From contig NZ_CP109131.1 of assembly GCF_035917995.1 (NCBI RefSeq), forward strand, positions 3,472,001 through 3,536,000: a stretch of DNA of 64,000 nt. Direction: 5' to 3'. Position numbers and translations under genes: made by a program. The notes beneath the pieces were generated by a model, which was given only the letters and a program-made list of their open reading frames with translations, searched no databases and was not told the origin of the DNA. This document shows, one piece after another, positions 53,396-64,000 of this stretch (the stretch's first letter is position 1; each line of letters starts with the position of its first letter). The DNA comes from Streptosporangium sp. NBC_01755. GTDB lineage: Bacteria > Actinomycetota > Actinomycetes > Streptosporangiales > Streptosporangiaceae.

Positions 53396-53533
53396 TCAGG
53401 CGGAGAGCTCGGCGCGGCCCTTACGACGACGAGCGGCGAGAATGGCGCGGCCGGCGCGGGTGCGCATGCGGAGCCGGAAGCCGTGGGTCTTCGCACGACG
53501 GCGGTTGTTCGGCTGGAAAGTACGCTTGCTCAC
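53396..53533 (-). CDS. rpmH: 50S ribosomal protein L34
   Basis: A 45-residue highly basic ribosomal protein: [20 protein letters not shown], then [23 protein letters not shown], which is a complete L34. It starts with GTG at 53533 after a GGAG site. It is the first gene of the rpmH-rnpA-yidD-yidC-jag set and is divergent from dnaA across a 533-base gap, the usual order at bacterial origins. Confidence 0.97.
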   Translation of the reverse strand: MSKRTFQPNNRRRAKTHGFRLRMRTRAGRAILAARRRKGRAELSA

Positions 53534-54066
53534 GAGTGGGCTCCAGGCTCAAGACGCATCCCCAGCACATGGGGACGCTCGACAGTGGCTGGCCTGCCAG
53601 ATGCGGGGCATGCGAAATAGCCGCCGCGTGGCAAGCCGACCGTCGTACGTTACGGGGCAGGCGCGCCCCAGGTCAAACCGGAGAACGTCCCAGAGCGCGC
53701 GAGTACAGGTTATCCACCTTTCCACAGGCACGTTTTCCACCGGCGCCCCGCCGTCCACAGGATGTGCACTCTGTCCCCCCCGTACTGCCACTAGGCTGTG
53801 GACAACGTCTTGTGCACAGCTGTGGACAGGACTACCGTCGGCTCCTCCGAACCCTCTCTCCACTGCGAGGACGCGTCGGACCGCGGGTAACAGACTGTGC
53901 ACAGCCTGTGGATTCGGTGTGGATATCGAACGGTGCCCACGAAGGTGCCACCGGACGCCCGGCCTGTGGACAACGGCGAGATCCGGTGCTTCCGGCGGCC
54001 ATCGATGTGGATAAACAGATCGCGGTAGGCCAGCGGGGGCCGCGTCGGGAGGAGCGGAGCCGACCC
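53534..54066. promoter_or_regulatory. rpmH/dnaA divergent region with DnaA-box-like sites
   Basis: A 533-base gene-free gap. Perfect boxes tgtggacaa occur at 53797-53805 and 53964-53972, with near matches tgtggacag at 53821-53829 and tgtggataa at 54006-54014. Further cttgtgcacagctgtgg-like words lie around 53810-53828. They point to DnaA autoregulation and possibly a part of the bipartite origin. The GGGAGGAG ribosome site of dnaA is at its right edge. Confidence 0.75.
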
Positions 54067-55797
54067 ATGGACGGAACGGACCTCAGCGCGGTCTGGGCGA
54101 GGGCGCTGGAGAACTCCCTGAACGAGAACGTCCCGTCTCAGCAGCGGGTCTGGCTCAGCATGACCCGGCCCTTCGGCCTCATGAACGACACGGTGGTGCT
54201 CGCCGCACCCACGGATTTCGCCAGAGACGTCCTGGAGAACAAGCTTCGTCCGCTTATCAGTCACGCGCTCTCCCAGGAATTCGGCCGCCCGATGCGGGTG
54301 GCGGTCATGGTCGATCCCAGCGCGGCGGGTCCCGAGCCCGGACTCGCCTCTCGCCAGGACCCTTATCCCCAGGCACAGCCGCAGGGTTATACACAGGCCG
54401 GCGGGGCCCAGCAGGGTTATACGCAACCGGCAAACCCCCAGCACCACGGGGGTTCCGGGCCTCATCCTCCCTACCAGGGAGGTAACCCGGCCGCCCAGCC
54501 GTCCACCGAATATCCACAGGCTCAGCCGTTCTCCTACCCGTACCAGCAGGCCGAGGAATCCCCCCAGCCGTACCGCCTCACAGAGCCGTCCCAGGCTCCC
54601 TCATCGGGGGACCAGAGCCCCGGATACACCCGCGGCGGCTACACCGCGCCCTCGCCGCGTCCCGAGCCCGACTCCTTCGACCGCGGCGCGCCCGCGGTGC
54701 CCGGCGCGGGCGGTGTGCAGAACAGGTGGGACAGCCGCGGGAGCCGGACACAGGGCGAGCCGGCCCGGCTGAACCCGAAGTACACCTTCGAGACCTTCGT
54801 CATCGGCTCCAGCAACCGTTTCGCCCACGCGGCCGCGGTCGCGGTGGCCGAGGCGCCTGCCAAGGCGTACAACCCGCTGTTCATCTACGGCGACTCGGGT
54901 CTGGGCAAGACCCACCTGCTGCACGCGATCGGCCACTACGCCCAGAGCCTGTACGACGGCGCGCGGGTGCGGTACGTGAGCTCCGAGGAGTTCACCAACG
55001 ACTTCATCAACTCCATCCGCGACCACAAGGCCGACAACTTCCGGGGTCGCTATCGGGCCGTGGACATCCTGCTGGTGGACGACATCCAGTTCCTGGAGGG
55101 CAAGGAGCAGACGCAGGAGGAGTTCTTCCACACCTTCAACACCCTGCACAACTCCAACAAGCAGATCGTCATCTCCAGCGACCGGGCGCCGAAACAGCTG
55201 GTCACGCTGGAGGACCGGCTGCGCAACCGGTTCGAGTGGGGCCTGATCACCGACGTCCAGCCGCCCGAGCTGGAGACCCGGATCGCGATCCTGCGCAAGA
55301 AGGCGATCCAGGAGGGCCTGGCCGCGCCGCCCGAGGTGCTGGAGTACATCGCCAGCCGCATCTCCACCAACATTCGCGAGCTGGAGGGCGCCCTGATAAG
55401 GGTGACCGCGTTCGCCAGCCTCAACCGGCAGTCGGTCGATCTGCAGCTCACCGAGGTCGTGCTCAAGGACCTGATCACCGAGGACGCCGGGTCGGAGATA
55501 ACGGTCGCCACGATCATGGCCTCCACCGCCGCCTACTTCGGCCTGTCGATCGACGACCTGTGCGGCGGGTCGCGCTCGCGGGTCCTGGTCACCGCCCGCC
55601 AAATCGCCATGTACCTGTGCCGGGAGCTGACCGACATGTCGCTGCCGAAGATCGGCCAGCAGTTCGGCGGCCGCGACCACACCACGGTCATGCACGCCGA
55701 CCGGAAGATCCGCTCCCTGATGGCCGAGCGCCGCTCGATCTACAACCAGGTCAACGAACTCACCACCAGGATCAAGCAGCAGTCGCGCAATGGGTGA
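54067..55797 (+). CDS. dnaA: Chromosomal replication initiator protein DnaA
   Basis: A 576-residue initiator. Domain I is residues 1-90 ([21 protein letters not shown]). A long low-complexity domain II (about 95-230) is rich in Gln, Pro, Tyr and Gly with QGYTQ-type repeats, as in filamentous actinomycetes. Domain III has Walker [19 protein letters not shown] (about 274-291), Walker [12 protein letters not shown] and sensor SSDRAPKQL. Domain IV contains [16 protein letters not shown] (about 530-545), which contacts the DnaA box. ATG 54067 has GGGAGGAG about 13 bases upstream. Autoregulation by boxes in front is likely. Confidence 0.97.
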   Translation: MDGTDLSAVWARALENSLNENVPSQQRVWLSMTRPFGLMNDTVVLAAPTDFARDVLENKLRPLISHALSQEFGRPMRVAVMVDPSAAGPEPGLASRQDPYPQAQPQGYTQAGGAQQGYTQPANPQHHGGSGPHPPYQGGNPAAQPSTEYPQAQPFSYPYQQAEESPQPYRLTEPSQAPSSGDQSPGYTRGGYTAPSPRPEPDSFDRGAPAVPGAGGVQNRWDSRGSRTQGEPARLNPKYTFETFVIGSSNRFAHAAAVAVAEAPAKAYNPLFIYGDSGLGKTHLLHAIGHYAQSLYDGARVRYVSSEEFTNDFINSIRDHKADNFRGRYRAVDILLVDDIQFLEGKEQTQEEFFHTFNTLHNSNKQIVISSDRAPKQLVTLEDRLRNRFEWGLITDVQPPELETRIAILRKKAIQEGLAAPPEVLEYIASRISTNIRELEGALIRVTAFASLNRQSVDLQLTEVVLKDLITEDAGSEITVATIMASTAAYFGLSIDDLCGGSRSRVLVTARQIAMYLCRELTDMSLPKIGQQFGGRDHTTVMHADRKIRSLMAERRSIYNQVNELTTRIKQQSRNG

Positions 55798-56368
55798 GGT
55801 TTTTCACCCCATGATGCACAGGCTGTGGAAAACCTTGTGGATCAACGACTCGCGGGGACGAGGAAGGCTCCGAGGCGTCCACCCATGATCATCTGCAAAC
55901 AAGCCGGTCCGAACGCTGTTCGGAGACTGTGGACAACTCTGGGGAGAAGTTGTGGACAACCTGGGGACAACCTGTGGACAACCTGGGGACGCCCTGTGTA
56001 GAGAGTTTTCCACAAGGACAAAACGACCTCATACCCGGTGGATAACCTGGGGAAACCTCGTGGATAACCGGTGGACAGAGGGCACCGAATCTGGGGACGG
56101 CCTGTGGGTACTCTGCGGTTCTCCCCAGCCTCAAGAGTTGTCCACAGTGGTCGCCCACAGCCCCAGTGGATGAAAAAACCGCACTTGACCTGCGGAAACA
56201 ATGGCTTTCCACAGTATCCACACCCCCTAATACGATGGCCACTTGTATCTCTACTAGAAACCCCAAGAGCCATAAGAGGGGTTCCGGGGGAGCGCAGGTG
56301 CAAGACAGTGAACACTTGAACCCCAAGCACCGAGCGGACGGCGCTCGATACACAGGAGGCAGATCCAC
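55798..56368. other. oriC: Chromosomal origin of replication (oriC)
   Basis: This 571-base gap between dnaA and dnaN is packed with DnaA boxes. Perfect tgtggacaa copies are at 55928, 55951 and 55973, with a perfect inverted ttgtccaca at 56138. Near matches include 55824, 55836, 55962, 56006 (inverted), 56037, 56059, 56205 (inverted) and 56214 (inverted). The most A/T-rich run is 56171-56270 (tgaaaaaacc, cctaatacgat, tctactagaaa), a plausible unwinding site just before dnaN. No gene is present. Confidence 0.93.
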
Positions 56369-57508
56369 GTGATGTTCCGGGTCGACCGAGACGTGCTCGC
56401 TGAGGCGGTCGCATGGACGGCGCGCAGCCTGCCGGCGCGTCCCTCCGTGCCGGTGCTGGCCGGCATGCGTCTTGAGGTCACTGAGAACGGGCAGCTCAAA
56501 CTCTCGGCCTTCGACTACGAGGTCTCCGCCGAGGTGACCCTCGAACTGCAGACGGGTGAGGCGGGCGTGGTGCTCGTCTCAGGCAGGCTCCTCGCCGAGA
56601 TCACCAGGGCGCTCCCCGCGCAGCCCGTGGATTTCGTCGTGGAGGGAGCCAAGGCGGTCGTCACCTGTGGCAGCGCCCGGTTCACACTCCTGACCATGCC
56701 TGTGGAGGACTATCCCTCCCTGCCGACCATGCCACCGGCCGCGGGGAGGGTGGGCAGCGACGTGTTCGCCTCCGCAGTCGGCCAGGTCGCCGTGGCCGCG
56801 GGCAAGGACGACACCCTGCCGATGCTCACCGGCGTGCGCGTGGAGATCGAGGGCGCCACGGTCACCCTCGCGGCGACCGACCGCTACCGCCTCGCCGTAA
56901 GGGAGCTGAACTGGCAGCCGGACCAGCCCGACTTCTCGGCGATCGCGATGATCCCCGGCCGGACCCTCGCGGACACCGCCAAGGCCCTGGGGGGCACCGG
57001 TGCCGAGGTCGAGATCGCGATGAGCTCCGCGGGGGGCACCGGTGAAGGCATGATCGGCTTCTCCAGCGCGGGACGCCGCACCACCACCCGGCTGCTCGAC
57101 CCCGAGTTCCCCAAGTACCGCTCGCTGCTGCCCACCGAGTTCTCCGCCTGCGCGCAGCTGCCGACGGCCGCCTTCGTCGAGGCCGTCAAGCGGGTGGCCC
57201 TGGTCGCCGAGCGCAACACGCCGGTACGGCTCGCCTTCCGCGGCGACGAGGTCGTCCTGGAGGCGGGCAGCGGCGACGAGGCGCAGGCCGTCGAGGTGCT
57301 TCCCGTCGAGTTCGAGGGCGAGGACATCAACATCGCCTTCAACCACCAGTTCCTGCTGGAGGGCCTCGGCGCGATCGACTCCGACGTGGCCCGACTGCAG
57401 ATGACCACGTCCACCAAGCCCGCCATCCTCACCGGCGGCAAGCCTGTGGACGACGGAGGAGTTCCCGACTACCGCTACCTGATCATGCCCATCCGGCTCT
57501 CCAGCTGA
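56369..57508 (+). CDS. dnaN: DNA polymerase III beta subunit (sliding clamp)
   Basis: A 379-residue clamp, the canonical copy by position. FRVDRDVLAEAVAWTARSLPARPSVPVLAGM is the family start. FDYEVSAEVTLEL, LLTMPVEDYPSLP, LPMLTGVRVE and ATDRYRLAVREL follow, and the C-terminal YRYLIMPIRLSS closes the protein-binding pocket. GTG 56369 has AGGAGG nine bases upstream and gives VMFRV; ATG 56372 is the other possible start. Its stop overlaps by one base the ATG of the decayed BKACE gene. A second clamp gene lies at 4.4-5.5 kb. Confidence 0.97.
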   Translation: MMFRVDRDVLAEAVAWTARSLPARPSVPVLAGMRLEVTENGQLKLSAFDYEVSAEVTLELQTGEAGVVLVSGRLLAEITRALPAQPVDFVVEGAKAVVTCGSARFTLLTMPVEDYPSLPTMPPAAGRVGSDVFASAVGQVAVAAGKDDTLPMLTGVRVEIEGATVTLAATDRYRLAVRELNWQPDQPDFSAIAMIPGRTLADTAKALGGTGAEVEIAMSSAGGTGEGMIGFSSAGRRTTTRLLDPEFPKYRSLLPTEFSACAQLPTAAFVEAVKRVALVAERNTPVRLAFRGDEVVLEAGSGDEAQAVEVLPVEFEGEDINIAFNHQFLLEGLGAIDSDVARLQMTTSTKPAILTGGKPVDDGGVPDYRYLIMPIRLSS

Positions 57509-58016
57509 TGGTGGGGGTGCCACGGTCGGACGCACCGCGGCCCGAGGCAGGTGAAGAGGGGCCGTGGCTCAAGGCGTGCCTGAACGGCGCCAGGAGGCCA
57601 GGAGACCAGCCGGCCCTCCCCGTGACCCCTCCACAGCTCGCTGAGGCGGCCCGTGAGGCCCGTGAGGCGGGTGCGGGCGCTGTTCACATGCATCCGCGCG
57701 ACGAGGCGGGCAGCGAGTCGCTCAGCGCCGTCCACATCGGGGCGGCGGTGCGCGCGGTGCGCGCGGCGTGCCCCGGGCTCCCCGTGGAGGTGAGCACGGG
57801 GCTGTGGATAACCGGCGGGGATGTGGACGCGCGGCGCGCGGCCGTCCGCGGCCGGGCCGGGGGGAGGAGGAGCCGACCTGGATTCTGCTGGTCGAGACGG
57901 GGCGGCCGGGGCCGGTCACGCGCATCGGCCTGGAGGACGTCCTCCACGGCCCCACGGGTGATCCGGTAGGCGGGAACCCCGTGCTGGTAGGGCTTGCGCG
58001 GGCACGGCTGACGTAG
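57508..58016 (+). pseudogene. Decayed BKACE (DUF849, 3-keto-5-aminohexanoate cleavage) gene
   Basis: The first 110 residues (from ATG 57508) are a recognisable BKACE: WLKACLNGARRPGDQPALPVTPPQLAEAAREAREAGAGAVHMHPRDEAG and PVEVSTGLWITGG. After about 57850 that frame becomes Arg-rich nonsense. The C-terminal motif, TWILLVETGRPGPVTRIGLEDVLHGPTGDPVGG, continues in another frame (about 57868-58016). Intact family members are about 250-300 residues; here the two parts give about 160, so a central segment is missing as well. The ATG overlaps the dnaN stop. Confidence 0.8.
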
Positions 58017-58049
58017 GTGGATGATTGAAACCCTGAAGGGGGTTCTCGT

Positions 58050-58994
58050 ATGCAGATCGGCATGGTCGGGCTGGGCAAGATGGGCGGCAGGATGGCCGAG
58101 CGCCTGCGCCGCGGCGGCCACGAGGTCGTCGGCTACGACCGCGATCCCGCGGTCAGCGACGTCTCCAGCCTGGAGGAGCTCGCGGAGCGGCTCCGGCCGT
58201 CGCGCGCGGTGTGGGTCATGGTGCCCTCCGGCGACCCGACCCGGGCGACGATCGAGGCGCTCGGTGACGTGCTGTCCCCCGGCGACCTTCTCGTCGACGG
58301 AGGCAACTCGCACTACGTCGACGACCAGAAGCACGGCGCCGCTCTGGCCACCAAGGGCATCGGGTTCGTCGACTGCGGCGTGAGCGGCGGCGTCTGGGGG
58401 CTGGAGAACGGTTACGCGCTCATGGTCGGCGGCGACGGCGCCGACGTCGAGCGGATGATGCCGATCTTCGAGACCCTCAAGCCCGAGGGCGAGGACGGCT
58501 TCGTCCACGCCGGCAGGATCGGTGCCGGTCACTTCGCCAAGATGGTCCACAACGGCATCGAGTACGGCATGATGCAGGCCTTCGCCGAGGGCTGGGAGTT
58601 GCTGGAGGCCTCCGACATCGTGACCAACGTGCCCGGCGCCTTCAAGAGCTGGCGGCAGGGCACGGTCATCCGCTCCTGGCTGCTCGACCTGATGGTCCGC
58701 GCACTTGAGGAGGACCCCGCCCTGGAGCAGCTCGAGGGCTACGCGCAGGACTCGGGCGAGGGCCGCTGGACGGTCCAGGCGGCCGTCGACCTCGCGGTCC
58801 CGCTGCCTGTCATCACCGCCGCCCTGTACGCCAGGTTCGCCTCCCGCCAGGACGACTCGCCGGCCATGAAGGTCGTCGCGGCCCTGCGCAACCAGTTCGG
58901 CGGCCACGCGGTCACCTCCAGGGCGGGTTCGGCGACCAAGGGCGCCGACTCCCCGGGCGCCGCCGTCACCCCCCCGGTCGAGGCGGCCGGCTAG
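58050..58994 (+). CDS. gnd: 6-phosphogluconate dehydrogenase (decarboxylating), YqeC/GndA type
   Basis: A 314-residue enzyme of the pentose phosphate pathway making ribulose 5-phosphate. The Rossmann start is MQIGMVGLGKMGGRMAERLRRGGHEVVGYDRD. GVSGGVWGLENGYALMVGGD and HAGRIGAGHFAKMVHNGIEYGMMQAFAEG (lysine and asparagine of the active site) follow. It is the short form (about 300 residues), which is often NAD-specific, versus the 470-residue NADP form. ATG at 58050 after a GGGGG-type site. Dispersed between dnaN and recF in many actinomycetes. Confidence 0.95.
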   Translation: MQIGMVGLGKMGGRMAERLRRGGHEVVGYDRDPAVSDVSSLEELAERLRPSRAVWVMVPSGDPTRATIEALGDVLSPGDLLVDGGNSHYVDDQKHGAALATKGIGFVDCGVSGGVWGLENGYALMVGGDGADVERMMPIFETLKPEGEDGFVHAGRIGAGHFAKMVHNGIEYGMMQAFAEGWELLEASDIVTNVPGAFKSWRQGTVIRSWLLDLMVRALEEDPALEQLEGYAQDSGEGRWTVQAAVDLAVPLPVITAALYARFASRQDDSPAMKVVAALRNQFGGHAVTSRAGSATKGADSPGAAVTPPVEAAG

Positions 58995-59207
58995 TACGGC
59001 GTTCCTCATCGGAAGCGCGGATCCACCCGGGCTCCGGGCATCGTGAAGGCCGCCCCGGCAGCCTCGGCCGCACGTTCGCGACCTCCGTTGCGGAACGAAG
59101 TGCCGGTTCCCGCGGCGCACGGCTCGCGTCATACCTTTTCCACAGGGCGCGAGCCGTGCGGGCGCCGGAGGCCACGGTGACGGACGGGGCCGACTAATCT
59201 TCCTGGG

Positions 59208-60428
59208 GTGCATGTCGCCCATCTCTCCCTGACCGACTTCCGGTCCTACGAAACCGTCGATCTCGGCATGGAGCCGGGGGTCACGGCCTTCGTCGGGCAC
59301 AACGGCACGGGAAAGACCAACCTGGTCGAGGCGCTGGGTTACGTGGCGACGCAGGCCAGCCACCGGGTCGCCAACGACGGGCCGCTGGTCCGGCAGGGCG
59401 CGGCGCGGGCGATCGTACGCTCGGTGGTGGTGCGCGACGACCGGCGGGCGCTGATCGAGCTGGAGATCAACCCGGGCAGGGCCAACAGGGCCAGGCTGAA
59501 CCGCTCGCCCGTCTCCCGCACGCGTGACGTCGTCGGCCTGCTGCGCACCGTTCTGTTCGCTCCGGAAGACCTCTCCATGGTCAAGGGCGATCCCTCCGAG
59601 CGGCGCCGGTTCCTCGACGATCTCCTGGTGGCCAGGACGCCCAGGTTCGCGGGGGTGCGCGCAGACTACGACCGGGTGCTCAAACAGCGTGGCGCGCTGC
59701 TGCGCACGGCCGCGCAGGCCCGGCGGGGGCGCGGCCGGAGCGCCCGGCGGGCCGAGAGCGACACGGCGTTCGCCGAGGCCGGGGCGGGAGACCCGCTGAG
59801 CACCCTTGATGTCTGGGACGCCCACCTGGCCACACACGGTGCCGAGCTGCTCGCGGCCAGGCTGGAGCTGGTCGAGACACTGCGCCCCCTGGTCGCCGCC
59901 TCGTACGCCGCTCTCGCGCCCGACTCCGCCCCCGCGAGGCTGGAATACCGCGGCACCCTGTCCGCGGACGCCGGCACCGGCCACGTCGATCGCGTCGATC
60001 GCGTCGATCGCGTCGATCGCGTCGATCGCGTCGAGCTCGCGGAGCGGCTGCGGGCCGGTCTGCTGGAGGTTCGCGCCGCCGAGCTCGAACGCGGCGTCAC
60101 CCTCGTCGGCCCGCACCGCGACGACCTGTTCCTCGGTCTGGGAGAGCTGCCTGCGCGCGGCTACGCCAGCCACGGTGAGTCGTGGTCGTACGCGCTGGCG
60201 CTCAGGCTGGCCGCCTACGACCTGCTCAGGGCCGACGGCGGCGACCCGGTCCTGATCCTGGACGACGTCTTCGCCGAGCTGGACAGCAGGCGCCGACGCC
60301 GCCTGGCCGAGATGGTCGCCCCCGCCGAGCAGGTGCTGATCACCGCCGCGGTCCCCGACGACGTGCCGAAGGAGTTGGCCGGAGGCCGTTTCGACGTGAC
60401 GGAGGGAGGTGTGGCCCGTGCCCGATGA
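59208..60428 (+). CDS. recF: DNA replication and repair protein RecF
   Basis: A 406-residue SMC-like ATPase for gap repair and fork restart. [42 protein letters not shown] holds the Walker A loop (GHNGTGKT, about 30-37). The signature and Walker B are in [35 protein letters not shown] (about 323-357). GTG at 59208. An unusual insertion, about residues 260-274, is five tandem VDR units encoded by five identical 9-base repeats, between two helical parts. Its stop overlaps the next gene by 11 bases. Confidence 0.95.
   Translation: MHVAHLSLTDFRSYETVDLGMEPGVTAFVGHNGTGKTNLVEALGYVATQASHRVANDGPLVRQGAARAIVRSVVVRDDRRALIELEINPGRANRARLNRSPVSRTRDVVGLLRTVLFAPEDLSMVKGDPSERRRFLDDLLVARTPRFAGVRADYDRVLKQRGALLRTAAQARRGRGRSARRAESDTAFAEAGAGDPLSTLDVWDAHLATHGAELLAARLELVETLRPLVAASYAALAPDSAPARLEYRGTLSADAGTGHVDRVDRVDRVDRVDRVELAERLRAGLLEVRAAELERGVTLVGPHRDDLFLGLGELPARGYASHGESWSYALALRLAAYDLLRADGGDPVLILDDVFAELDSRRRRRLAEMVAPAEQVLITAAVPDDVPKELAGGRFDVTEGGVARAR
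59985..60029 (+). repeat. Five exact 9-base repeats inside recF
   Basis: The unit gtcgatcgc is repeated five times without change, then continues as the near copy gtcgagctc. It keeps the recF frame (VDR x5, then VEL). Slippage here would change the protein in steps of three residues without breaking the frame. Confidence 0.97.
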
Positions 60429-60972
60429 CGCAGAGCCGGGATCCGGTGGTGCCGGGGCGGACGCCGCGGCCCCCAGAGCGGCGAGGAGTGCGGCCGCCAA
60501 GGGGGCGGCGATGGCCAGGGAGAAGCTGGCCCAGGCCAAGTCGGACGCCGCCAGGCGAGGGCAGCTTCCCCGCAGGGAGCCGCGCCGCAGGGCGTCCGGG
60601 CCGCGCAGGGACGCGGGTGATCCCCAGCTCTTCGGCAGGGCCATCGCCGACCTGCTCGCCGACCGGGGCTGGGAGCAGCCCGCCGCGATCGGCGGGGTCT
60701 TCGGCCGCTGGCACGAGATCGTCGGCCCGGACATGGCGGCCCACACCAGGCCGGAGACCTTCGCGGAGGGCGAGGTCGTGGTCATCGCGGACTCCACCGC
60801 CTGGGCCACCCAGGTGCGTCTGCTGGCAAGGACCCTCGTAAGAAGGTTGAATGAGGAGCTCGGGGACGGAACGGTGCAACGGGTCAAGGTTCGCGGACCG
60901 CAGAACGGCCCTCGATCCAGCGGCGGCCTACGAGTCACCGGAAGCCGCGGTCCGGGCGACACATACGGCTGA
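60418..60972 (+). CDS. dciA: DUF721 protein, likely DciA helicase loader
   Basis: A 184-residue protein. The first 85 residues are disordered and rich in Ala, Arg and Gly. The DUF721 domain (about 85-165) contains [45 protein letters not shown] and [28 protein letters not shown]721 proteins are the DciA loaders of DnaB in bacteria lacking DnaC/DnaI, and none of those is seen here. GTG at 60418 after GGAGGG; GTG 60409 is the alternative. It overlaps recF, and recF-dciA-gyrB is a conserved order. Confidence 0.88.
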   Translation: MPDDAEPGSGGAGADAAAPRAARSAAAKGAAMAREKLAQAKSDAARRGQLPRREPRRRASGPRRDAGDPQLFGRAIADLLADRGWEQPAAIGGVFGRWHEIVGPDMAAHTRPETFAEGEVVVIADSTAWATQVRLLARTLVRRLNEELGDGTVQRVKVRGPQNGPRSSGGLRVTGSRGPGDTYG

Positions 60973-63215
<2,243 letters not shown>

Positions 63216-63246
63216 CGGTAGCCGTACCAGAAAAGGATCTTGACCT

Positions 63247-64000
<754 letters not shown>

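Noticed and set aside
53365..54066. A dnaA start far upstream in the same open frame
   Set aside because: The frame crosses rpmH and the DnaA-box region and lacks domain I sequence; the ATG at 54067 begins the conserved part with a good ribosome site.
57684..60962. A 1092-codon open frame on the minus strand across gnd, recF and dciA
   Set aside because: It overlaps three well-supported plus-strand genes, has composition bias from GC-rich third positions, and its Asp-Ala-Ile run is the recF 9-base repeat read backwards.

Overview
The window is about 64 kb of high-GC actinobacterial chromosome spanning the replication origin. Gene order (murJ, ECF sigma/anti-sigma, trxB-trxA, parB-parA, rsmG, jag, yidC, yidD, rnpA, rpmH, dnaA, oriC, dnaN, gnd, recF, dciA/DUF721, gyrB, gyrA), many GTG/TTG starts, a separate pseudokinase gene after murJ, and an upp/dnaB/rplI-rpsR-ssb-rpsF segment on the left point to a filamentous actinomycete. 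My best guess is Streptosporangiaceae (Streptosporangium-like); that is an inference from gene content, not a measured placement.

Layout. 0-10 kb: upp, small proteins, a membrane PH-domain pair, XRE and GntR regulators, a second sliding-clamp gene, and a two-component system divergent from an ABC-2 exporter. 10-17 kb: dnaB with a DnaA-box-like cluster in its upstream gap, a MATE exporter, a truncated amino-acid permease, and an amino-acid ABC importer operon. 17-20 kb: rpsF-ssb-rpsR-rplI operon, small membrane proteins and endonuclease IV. 20-26 kb: two polytopic mannosyltransferase-like proteins with a bifunctional penicillin-binding protein. 26-33 kb: a PadR regulator with a perfect upstream palindrome followed by inositol-phosphate synthase, then idi, an MFS transporter, bioA and cca. 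33-42 kb: YbaK-like protein, DUF6049 secreted protein, MurJ, a degenerate kinase, ECF sigma and zinc anti-sigma, thioredoxin system. 42-48 kb: GNAT, aminotransferase, D-Ala-D-Ala ligase-like, threonine aldolase. 47.5-50 kb: parB-parA with four parS sites. 50-54 kb: rsmG, jag, yidC, yidD, rnpA, rpmH. 54-64 kb: dnaA, oriC, dnaN, a decayed BKACE gene, gnd, recF, dciA, gyrB and the 5' part of gyrA.

How the parts fit. Initiator, helicase (dnaB), probable helicase loader (DUF721/DciA), clamp plus a clamp paralogue, RecF, SSB and gyrase are all here, together with the segregation machinery. The envelope is served by MurJ, the pseudokinase, the PBP, a D-Ala-D-Ala ligase-like enzyme, mannosyltransferases, YidC and inositol-phosphate synthase. 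A redox/envelope-stress cluster (ECF sigma, zinc anti-sigma, trxBA) lies between the two groups. The most interesting items are: a GyrA whose quinolone-pocket Asp is Ala; a second DnaN; an active-site-less kinase next to murJ; a BKACE pseudogene between dnaN and gnd; a parS embedded in a 40-bp perfect palindrome; a DnaA-box cluster upstream of dnaB; and two uncharacterised small ORFs.

I saw no tRNA, rRNA, CRISPR array, insertion sequence or prophage. Coordinates of start codons were chosen by Shine-Dalgarno position and family alignment and are approximate where stated.
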